The position numbers were made by a program, and so were the translations under genes. Source: Lysobacterales bacterium UBA2790 (lineage in GTDB: Bacteria > Pseudomonadota > Gammaproteobacteria > Xanthomonadales > Xanthomonadaceae). Taken from it: a stretch of 21,502 bases of DNA. The stretch's first letter is position 1. Each line of letters starts with the position of its first letter. This document shows, in pieces, positions 15,791-21,502 of this stretch. Location of the stretch: assembly GCA_002352135.1 (NCBI GenBank), contig DEHW01000127.1, positions 521-22,022 on the forward strand. Reading direction: 5' to 3'. Under the pieces are notes generated by a model. It searched no databases and was not told the origin of the DNA. It saw only the letters and a program-made list of their open reading frames with translations.

Positions 15791-17290
15791 TCAGTGGGCG
15801 CTGCGCGTCGCGCTGGACGCGTTCATGGCGAACTCTTCTTCCGGCGAGAGAATCAGGCGATGACGCCCGGCGACGGCGAAGTAGAAGATGCCCGCGGCAA
15901 ACCAGATCGCCACCCAGACCACACCTGTGCGGTAGAGCGGATCGGTCAACTGGAAGTACAGGGTGACCACGGCAATCAGCACGGTAAGCGCTGCACCAGC
16001 CACGCCGAACGGACTGCGATACGGACGTTCAATGTTCGGCAGGATCTTGCGTAGTCGAATGAAGGACAGCGCCTGCATGATGTAGGAGAACATCGCGCCG
16101 AATACCGCCATGTTCAACAGTGTTCCGCCGATCACCGCGGCGCCTTGTTCCGAACCCAGCGAGAACCACAGCACGAACATCACAGCAAGGGCGATGACCG
16201 AACCCGCAATCATTGCCACATGCGGCGTCTTGCGGCTGCCATGCGTGATCGACAGGCCAGACGGAAAGTATCCGGCGCGGCTCAGCGAGTAGATCTGTCG
16301 GCCCTTGGCAAAAATGATGGTGTGGAAGCTGGCAATCAGGCCAAGGACAGCGACCAGGGAAAGCACCTTGGCAATGCCATCACCGTAGATTGCCTTGAAG
16401 CCATCCAGCAGAGGTTCGCCTGACGATGACAGGGCGTAGGAACCGATGCCCGCGACCGAGGCGTTCAACCACAGGATCATGAACGCCGACACGATCAAGG
16501 TGAAAATGCCGGCGATGATGCCCTTGGGCATGTCGCGGCGAGGATCAACTGATTCCTCGGCGGCCAGCGGCAACTGTTCAATCGCCAGGAACAGCCACAC
16601 TGCAAAGGGCATCGCGGCCAGTACACCTTGCAGTCCCTTGGGCAGAAAGGGACCGCTGCCATCGGTCAGCGCGGCACTGGCTTCCGCGACGCCGCCTGCG
16701 GGAATGTCCAACGCCCAGCGCGAAAAATCGATGTGCGGAATTGCCGAGACCCAGAACACCACCAGACAGGCCAGGGCCAGCAAGGTCACCGCCAGTGTGA
16801 CTTTGAACGACAGCTCCACGCCCACCACATTGAGCGCGACGAAGACGATGTAGAAACCGATCCACCATAGCGGTTGCAACTCCGGTGCGGTCTCGAATAT
16901 CCCACCCATGTAGGAGCCGATGAAGAAGACGATGACGGCGGGTGTCAACACATACTCGACGTTTTCGGAGAGTCCGGTCAGGAAGCCACCCCACGGCCCC
17001 ATCGCGGTGCGGGCAAATGAGTAGGCACCGCCGGTGTGCGGCAGCGCGGGTGACATCTCGGCCAGCGAGAAGGTCAGGCCCAGATACATCACTGCGATGA
17101 TGCCAGTGGCAAGCAGCATGCTGCCCCAGCCGTTTGCCAAGCCGAAATTCCAACCCGAGAAATGCCCGGAAATCACCGCGCCGACGCCAAGCGCCCACAG
17201 CGACCACACGCCGGCATACCGACGCAAACCCCGCTTTTCGAAATAACTCTGATCGACCTTGGTGTAGGTCACACCTGATTGCTGTGCCAT
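15791..17290 (-). CDS. eat: APC-family permease, ethanolamine-permease type
   Basis: This 499-residue inner-membrane transporter with about twelve hydrophobic segments belongs to the amino acid-polyamine-organocation superfamily. The first helix reads GVWSLWALGVGAVISGHFSGWNFG, and PALPHTGGAYSFARTAMGPWGGF follows. These resemble, from memory, the ethanolamine permease (Eat) family rather than general amino acid permeases. Other landmarks are AIEQLPLAAEESVDPRRDMPKGI and FAKGRQIYSLSRAGYFP. The ATG at 17290 is chosen because AAGGGGAG lies six bases upstream. An open frame continues further but contains no permease-like sequence. It is the second gene of the operon and probably imports the amine that is then glutamylated. 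Confidence 0.88.
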   Translation of the reverse strand: MAQQSGVTYTKVDQSYFEKRGLRRYAGVWSLWALGVGAVISGHFSGWNFGLANGWGSMLLATGIIAVMYLGLTFSLAEMSPALPHTGGAYSFARTAMGPWGGFLTGLSENVEYVLTPAVIVFFIGSYMGGIFETAPELQPLWWIGFYIVFVALNVVGVELSFKVTLAVTLLALACLVVFWVSAIPHIDFSRWALDIPAGGVAEASAALTDGSGPFLPKGLQGVLAAMPFAVWLFLAIEQLPLAAEESVDPRRDMPKGIIAGIFTLIVSAFMILWLNASVAGIGSYALSSSGEPLLDGFKAIYGDGIAKVLSLVAVLGLIASFHTIIFAKGRQIYSLSRAGYFPSGLSITHGSRKTPHVAMIAGSVIALAVMFVLWFSLGSEQGAAVIGGTLLNMAVFGAMFSYIMQALSFIRLRKILPNIERPYRSPFGVAGAALTVLIAVVTLYFQLTDPLYRTGVVWVAIWFAAGIFYFAVAGRHRLILSPEEEFAMNASSATRSAH

Positions 17291-17481
17291 GCTGCTCCCC
17301 TTCGCTGGTTGATACCCCCGATCAGCAAGCCCTGGCCGCTCCCTCGGCAAGCCTTGCCCGGAATCGGCCCCCCGATTCCTGTCATTGCACCACGCAGTTC
17401 GACTGCGTAGTCGATTCCGGCCTCCGCCGGACGTTTTCCGCGAATGGATCGATGCGTCCCCACGCACCGACCCGTCAACTC
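17291..17481 (-). other. Structured 191-base gap inside the operon
   Basis: No gene fits here. Four compact inverted repeats lie between the amidohydrolase and permease genes: GGCAAG/CTTGCC (17346-17358), GGAATCG/CGATTCC (17360-17379), ACGCAGT/ACTGCGT (17392-17408) and TCCGGC/GCCGGA (17416-17431). This density could form a structured leader for the permease gene or hold an internal promoter with an operator. I do not recognise a known riboswitch. Confidence 0.45.
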
Positions 17482-18285
17482 TCAGCGCACTCCCAGCTCA
17501 CTGCAGGCCAGCCGCAGTGCATGGCCCAACAGCTGACTCCACTGTTTGACCGCGGCATCGCCTTGCAGCAGATCATTGCGCACCTCGATCATCACGTTGG
17601 GCAGGCCGTGTTGCATCCCATGACGCCCGACGCTGTGATACACACCCTGATGCGGCGCATACGGTTGGTTATCCCCCACGCACACATCCGGGCGTGCGCG
17701 CAGCACGGCGAGCAGCGAATCGGCAAGACGACGATCCGTGTCGGACAACACACCGATGTGCCATGGGCGTTGGAAACCCGCCATTTGCGGAGTGAACGAA
17801 TGGATCGACACCACGGCTGTCGCCAAACCCTGTGCCATGCGCCGGGCGCGTAGCGCATCCACAGCGGCATGGAACGGCTCGTAGAGCCACAGCCGACGGC
17901 GTTGCAGTTCGGCACCGCTCAGGTTCTGATTGGCGGGAATTGTCGTGCCGTCGCTGCTGGCGGGAATCGCATCCACCGCGCTCGGATCACGATTCAGGTC
18001 CATCAGCAGACGCGACTGGGTTGCGTAAATGAGCGGTGAGTCAAGTGCTTCGGAGAGTTCGCGTGCCATTGCCAGCGCACCGATGTCCCAGCCGATATGC
18101 CGCTCACGTTCGCTGCTATCCAAGCCCAAACCGGCATAGCAGACCGGAACATGAGGGCTGGCGTGCTCGCAAAGCAGCAACAAGGGACCACTGGCCGCAT
18201 CGCGTTCCAGCGCCACGGCGGGATAGTCGCGGGAAAGGCTTTCCGACGACGCTCCGACTTGGCTGCTGTGGGCGCTTGCATGCAT
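17482..18285 (-). CDS. N-formylglutamate amidohydrolase family protein
   Basis: This 267-residue zinc-type amidohydrolase family member has the ordered motifs LLCEHASPHVP (38-47), RHIGWDIGA (62-70), SRLLMDLNRD (91-100), VSIHSFTP (159-166), PHQGVYHSVGRHG (211-223) and IEVRNDLL (233-240). Together they supply the conserved His, Asp, Glu and Arg residues expected for metal and carboxylate binding. The classical member (HutG) removes formyl from N-formylglutamate in histidine breakdown, but no hut genes are nearby. In this operon it could instead hydrolyse the gamma-glutamyl amide end product and release glutamate, the job done by PuuD in the putrescine pathway. The ATG at 18285 has a GGAGG 14 bases upstream, which is rather far. 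It is the first gene of the operon and is divergent from the RpiR gene. Confidence 0.87.
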   Translation of the reverse strand: MHASAHSSQVGASSESLSRDYPAVALERDAASGPLLLLCEHASPHVPVCYAGLGLDSSERERHIGWDIGALAMARELSEALDSPLIYATQSRLLMDLNRDPSAVDAIPASSDGTTIPANQNLSGAELQRRRLWLYEPFHAAVDALRARRMAQGLATAVVSIHSFTPQMAGFQRPWHIGVLSDTDRRLADSLLAVLRARPDVCVGDNQPYAPHQGVYHSVGRHGMQHGLPNVMIEVRNDLLQGDAAVKQWSQLLGHALRLACSELGVR

Positions 18286-18305
18286 AGGACCGACTCAAGC
18301 CTCCA

Positions 18306-18321
18306 TGTAACGAACATTACA
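18306..18321. promoter_or_regulatory. Candidate RpiR-family operator
   Basis: TGTAA-N6-TTACA is a perfect 5-bp inverted repeat between the divergent regulator and catabolic operon. It resembles the site of the RpiR-family regulator HexR (TGTAA-type arms with a five-base spacer). It lies 20-35 bases upstream of the amidohydrolase start, where a bound repressor would block transcription of the operon. A second looser pair, GTACA (18332-18336) and TGTAC (18355-18359), lies nearby. Confidence 0.5.
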
Positions 18322-18348
18322 CGTTGCGTCAGTACATCGACTTTGGTC

Positions 18349-18378
18349 ATGATTTGTACGGATCGACTGGATTGTCAA
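18349..18378 (-). promoter_or_regulatory. Candidate promoter of the amine-catabolic operon
   Basis: The minus strand has a perfect TTGACA (-35, 18378-18373), an 18-base spacer and AATCAT (-10, 18354-18349; four of six consensus bases). The transcription start would be near 18342, placing the TGTAA/TTACA repeat just downstream in the leader, a typical repressor position. The -10 is weak, so the call is tentative. Confidence 0.35.
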
Positions 18379-18439
18379 TAGGCGGGCATGTTTGCCAACA
18401 GAAGCGCCGTCGGCACCGCCGTCATGCAAGGAATCACTG

Positions 18440-19279
18440 GTGAGCGAAACCATTGTTGAACGGCTACGGCAGAGCCTGAGCGCGCTGCCAGCCACCGAGC
18501 GCCGTGTGGCGATGCGTTTGCTGGCCGACTATCCAATGGCCGGACTGGGCAGTGCCAGTGAGCTGGCCCGCACCGTCGGGGTGAGCGTGCCGACGGTATT
18601 GCGCCTGACCACCCGCCTCGGATTTCCGGCGTACCCGGATTTCCAGTCGCGCCTGCGTGAAGAACTGGCCGCGCAATTGAGTTCGCCGCTCGCCAAAACG
18701 ACGCAGGCAGCGGGCAGCAGCGAAGAAAGTCGCTGGCAGCAGTTCGCAGAGCAGGTGGCCGACAACGTGCGTGAGAGCTTTCAGCACATCGCCGCCGACG
18801 AGTTGCGGCAGATCGCGCAGTGGCTGGCTGATCCGAAGTCGCGCGTGCATCTGGTCGGTGGCCGTTTCACCGACGCGCTGGCGCAGTACGTGGCGGTGCA
18901 GTTGCGCATCCTGCGCGCCGGCGTCAATCACCTGCGCGATCAGGAGGCCAACTGGTTCGATCAGGTGCTCGATATGGGCAACCGGGACGTGCTGGTGATC
19001 TATGATATTCGCCGCTATCAGGCGAGCCTGTTGCGGCTGGCGGAGTGGGCGACCCAGCGCGGAACCAAGGTCATTCTGCTGACCGATCAATGGTTGTCGC
19101 CCATCGCCCGCGTCGCCAGACATGTCTTGCCCGCCCGCGTGCAGGTGCCATCGCCCTGGGATTCCAATGCCGCGCTGATGGCTTTGTCGGAGGCGCTTCT
19201 GGCCGAGGTGTCGCGTCTTGGCGGGGATTCCAGCCAGCGCCGCATGCGCGAGCTCGAGCGGCTTCGCAATCAAGCCTAG
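18440..19279 (+). CDS. RpiR/MurR-family transcriptional regulator
   Basis: This 279-residue DNA-binding protein starts at the GTG at 18440, which has AAGGA seven bases upstream. An in-frame TTG at 18392 would only add 16 Pro/Ser-rich residues. Residues 1-77 form the RpiR-type helix-turn-helix domain (LPATERRVAMRLLADYP, then ASELARTVGVSVPTVLRLTTRLGF). Residues about 125-260 form a SIS sugar-phosphate-isomerase-like effector domain (VHLVGGRFTDALAQYVAVQL, DVLVIYDIRRYQASLLRLA, VILLTDQWLSPIARVA). The usual GxSxSGxT-type phosphosugar loop is replaced by IYDIRRYQ, so a phosphosugar ligand is doubtful; an amine pathway intermediate is more likely. It is transcribed away from the catabolic operon and probably controls both directions through the shared spacer. 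Confidence 0.88.
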   Translation: MSETIVERLRQSLSALPATERRVAMRLLADYPMAGLGSASELARTVGVSVPTVLRLTTRLGFPAYPDFQSRLREELAAQLSSPLAKTTQAAGSSEESRWQQFAEQVADNVRESFQHIAADELRQIAQWLADPKSRVHLVGGRFTDALAQYVAVQLRILRAGVNHLRDQEANWFDQVLDMGNRDVLVIYDIRRYQASLLRLAEWATQRGTKVILLTDQWLSPIARVARHVLPARVQVPSPWDSNAALMALSEALLAEVSRLGGDSSQRRMRELERLRNQA

Positions 19280-19286
19280 TTCCGAC

Positions 19287-19317
19287 TCCAACCAAGGCCG
19301 ACAGGCTCCTGGTTGGA
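19287..19317. terminator. Hairpin between convergent genes
   Basis: TCCAACCA (19287-19294) pairs perfectly with TGGTTGGA (19310-19317). An inner stem GGCC/GGCT around GACA extends the structure. It lies between the stops of the RpiR gene and the exonuclease gene. There is no T-run, so the terminator role is inferred from shape and position. Confidence 0.55.
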
Positions 19318-19331
19318 CGTACGACAAAGGC

Positions 19332-20006
19332 CTAGCGGCTGCGGCGCAGAAGTTCCTTCAGGGTCACCGAGTGTGCGCCGCCAATATGAGCGACCTGCGC
19401 GAGTAGCAGTTCGGCGCAGGCCAGAGCATCGATGGCCGCGTTGTGGGCACGATAGCGAGGTAGTCCGTAGCGCTCGCGACAGGCATGCAGTCGCAGCGCG
19501 CCCTGCGAATCATGAATGTGTGCGCGGCGCTGCGCCTCAATGGCCAGCGTATCGATGATCTGCAGCGGCAGCGGCACCCCATGAATCATCTGACAGGCTT
19601 TCTGCAGAAAGCCCGCTTCGATGGGCGAGTAGTGGACGACCAGCATGCGTCCGCGCAGCATCGCGAGAAGCGAGTTCAATGCCTCTGGAAGCGAAATGCC
19701 CTGTTCAAGATCCGCGTCCAGCAGTCCATGCACGGTCGCGCTCTGACCGACGCTGTGGTGATCACTGCGGATGATGCAATGGCCGGCACTGGCCATCCGG
19801 ATGCGACCTCGACTGATGAGTACCCAGCCCATGCTGAGTAGGCGGTCGGACTGTGGGTTGAGACCACTGGTCTCGAAGTCGAGTGCCAACAGCTCGGCGT
19901 CAGCCACGCATTGGTTCTGATTGATTGGCGGGTCGGTGTAGAAGCAAGCCAGCGGCGTTTGTGCGGCCGACTTGGCGTAACGCCAATGCAGCCACCACGC
20001 ACTCAT
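19332..20006 (-). CDS. DnaQ-like DEDDh 3'-5' exonuclease
   Basis: This 224-residue exonuclease-fold protein has about 35 leading residues before the first catalytic motif. Motif I is ALDFETSGL (Asp43, Glu45) and motif III is AHNAAIDALA (His188, Asp193 with the usual spacing). Motif II is VVHYSPIEAGFL, with Glu130 where most family members have Asp in HNxxFD. The residue stays acidic, so activity may persist. It is a lone exonuclease domain and not the replicative proofreading subunit. The ATG overlaps the stop of the DUF294 gene by four bases, so the two are co-translated. In Vibrio and Pseudomonas relatives, a similar exonuclease/CBS pair sits near acetate permease and acetyl-CoA synthetase genes. 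Its cellular role is not known. Confidence 0.85.
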   Translation of the reverse strand: MSAWWLHWRYAKSAAQTPLACFYTDPPINQNQCVADAELLALDFETSGLNPQSDRLLSMGWVLISRGRIRMASAGHCIIRSDHHSVGQSATVHGLLDADLEQGISLPEALNSLLAMLRGRMLVVHYSPIEAGFLQKACQMIHGVPLPLQIIDTLAIEAQRRAHIHDSQGALRLHACRERYGLPRYRAHNAAIDALACAELLLAQVAHIGGAHSVTLKELLRRSR

Positions 20007-21502
20007 TGCACGCCGTACTCGTTGCCCAGAGCGCTCTGCGACTGCCGGATGACCAGGAACGCGTCACGCAGCGCGTCGCGATCCTGACGCGACAACTGGC
20101 TGGGCTTGATCCAGTTGTCGGCGTCGTGGCCTGCGGCAAGCTGATCGGCCTGATGCTGCAGTCGGAGGCGAAGCACCAATCGGAACGCCGCCGTCAGCTC
20201 GGCTGCGTCGGTGGGTTGCAGCTTGCCCGCCATGCGCAATGCCTCGATTCGCTGCAGAGAGCCAGCGGCACGGATGCCGTGGGCGAGCGCGTGGACGCGC
20301 AGCAGGTCCGTCAATGGCATCGCTCCCGCGCCCTTCAGGTCCAACATGTCGCGATGCTCGCCTTTGTGTTCGACGACGAAGCGTCGGAACAGTCCCAGAG
20401 GCACGTCGTAGCTGAGTGCATGTCTGGCAAGAATGGCCAGAAAGATGCCCAGTTTCGGCGTCAACGAGAAAATGTGCTCTTGCAGACTGTCGAACAAGCG
20501 ACGGTCACCAGCCACCAGGCGTTGATCGAAAAAGATGCTGGCATGCATCAACGAGTTGCTGGTCGGCTCACGCATCCAGTTGCGGAAGTAGCTTTCCCAA
20601 ACTTCCAGCGGCTGCCGCCACATCGGGTTCTGCGCCATGATGCCGCCATGGCAGAACACATAGCCGCAGGCGTTCAGACCGTGGCAAACGAACTGCGCGA
20701 CCGACTCGAAATAGTCCGCCTCACGCTCATTCGGTTCGCGTGCAAGGATCAGTCCGTTGTCCTGATCGGTATGCGGGCCTTGTTCGTTGCGCGCCTGCGA
20801 ACCGAAGCAGATCCAAGCCCATGGCATCGGGGCGACACCGAATCGCTGCTCGGCGAGTTGCAGCAATCGCCGTGTCACGGCATCCGTCAGCGCGCTCAGC
20901 ATGCGCGACACGTCTTCCGGGCGGGCGCCGCTGGATAGCAGCAGGGCGAACATCCGTGGCATGCGCTGGGTGATCGCCTGCAACGCTTCGACGCTGTCCT
21001 GTTTCTGTACCTGTCGCACCAGATACAAGGGATGCTGAGTCTGCAGGCTGACCAGATCGCGCGTCGTGATCATCCCCGCAGGTTTGCCATCTCGGGTGAG
21101 TGGCAGATGATGGATGCCACGATTGGCCATGATGATGAAGGCCTCGAACACGGGGCGCTCAACATCGATGCTTGCCGGGTCGGCCGTCATGATGGCGGTC
21201 ACGGGTTCAGTCGGATCGCGATCGGCGGCCAGCACGCGATTGCGTAGATCGCGATCCGTCACGATGCCCAGCATGTTGTCGGCGTCACCGATCAGCAGGG
21301 ACGAGACGCCCTGTTGGCTCATCAACTTGGCCGCATCGCGAATGTTCGCGCTGGGCGTCAACATGACAGGCGCACGATGACTGAGTTTGCCGACCGGCGT
21401 GGTCATCATCTCCTGATTGGCCTGGCCGCCGTTGGCGTTCTCTGCCGCATTGCGCAGCCGTTCCTCCAGCGTACTGACAAAGTACTGGTCGAATCCGGCG
21501 TT
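20003..21502 (-). CDS. DUF294 signal-transduction protein: CBS pair plus nucleotidyltransferase-like domain (5' end outside window)
   Basis: The frame is open to the window edge. The residues before the internal Met pair at 21409 (FDQYFVSTLEERLRNAAEN) look like family sequence, so the true start and probably an N-terminal cyclic-nucleotide-binding domain lie beyond 21502. About 499 residues are visible. First come two CBS motifs (ANIRDAAKLMSQQGVSSLLI and GIVTDRDLRNRV; RGIHHLPLTRDGKPAGMITTRDLV). Next is a GlnD-like nucleotidyltransferase core, CFGSQARNEQGPHTDQDNGL, with the GS and DxD residues. Last comes the helical DUF294 C-terminal domain. CBS pairs usually bind adenine nucleotides, so the protein may sense energy state. 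It overlaps the exonuclease gene downstream by four bases. Confidence 0.9.
   Translation of the reverse strand, partial: NAGFDQYFVSTLEERLRNAAENANGGQANQEMMTTPVGKLSHRAPVMLTPSANIRDAAKLMSQQGVSSLLIGDADNMLGIVTDRDLRNRVLAADRDPTEPVTAIMTADPASIDVERPVFEAFIIMANRGIHHLPLTRDGKPAGMITTRDLVSLQTQHPLYLVRQVQKQDSVEALQAITQRMPRMFALLLSSGARPEDVSRMLSALTDAVTRRLLQLAEQRFGVAPMPWAWICFGSQARNEQGPHTDQDNGLILAREPNEREADYFESVAQFVCHGLNACGYVFCHGGIMAQNPMWRQPLEVWESYFRNWMREPTSNSLMHASIFFDQRLVAGDRRLFDSLQEHIFSLTPKLGIFLAILARHALSYDVPLGLFRRFVVEHKGEHRDMLDLKGAGAMPLTDLLRVHALAHGIRAAGSLQRIEALRMAGKLQPTDAAELTAAFRLVLRLRLQHQADQLAAGHDADNWIKPSQLSRQDRDALRDAFLVIRQSQSALGNEYGVQ

Noticed and set aside
11777..17290. Putrescine (Puu) degradation operon
   Set aside because: There is no PuuB-type amine oxidase or PuuD-type hydrolase, while an alcohol dehydrogenase is present. 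This fits an amino alcohol better, although other amines cannot be excluded.
1..21502. CRISPR array, rRNA or insertion sequence
   Set aside because: No regularly spaced repeats, rRNA-like sequence, transposase motifs or terminal inverted repeats with target duplications were seen on either strand.

Overview
The window looks like the chromosome of a GC-rich gram-negative proteobacterium, most likely a gammaproteobacterium (perhaps Xanthomonadales-like; the lineage is a guess from gene content). The evidence is a lipoprotein RND adaptor with two RND pumps, soluble c-type cytochromes behind an Anr/FNR-type site, a DUF294 protein paired with a DnaQ-like exonuclease, and a Tn4371-type conjugative element ending at the left edge.

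Layout. Positions 1-~500 are the trb-side end of an integrative conjugative element: the last codons of trbI, a DUF2274 gene and a non-coding tail. The tail runs into a strong hairpin whose arms carry octamers resembling the Tn4371-family attachment core. Positions 549-1228 (minus) hold two overlapping monoheme cytochrome c genes with an Anr/FNR-like box upstream. Positions 1589-9573 (plus) form a tight operon: periplasmic adaptor, RND pump 1, RND pump 2 and a glutathione peroxidase. Next come a degenerate EAL-HDOD signalling protein (minus) and a UPF0114/YqhA-like membrane protein (plus).

The most interesting part is 11777-19279. A five-gene minus-strand operon (N-formylglutamate-amidohydrolase-family enzyme, ethanolamine-type APC permease, glutamine-synthetase-like ligase, aldehyde dehydrogenase, iron-type alcohol dehydrogenase) lies opposite a divergent RpiR-family regulator. 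Read together, these genes fit a gamma-glutamylation route for ethanolamine or a similar amino alcohol: import, ligation to glutamate, alcohol to aldehyde to acid, then hydrolysis to glutamate plus glycine. Neither the B12-dependent ammonia-lyase (EutBC) nor microcompartment genes are in the window. An inverted repeat between the divergent genes is a candidate RpiR operator, and the operon ends at a 16-bp hairpin.

Positions 19332-21502 (minus) carry a DEDDh exonuclease overlapped by four bases with a CBS/nucleotidyltransferase (DUF294) gene that runs off the right edge. In other proteobacteria this pair often sits next to acetate-uptake genes, which may lie just outside the window.

All assignments come from reading motifs by eye; no database search was run.
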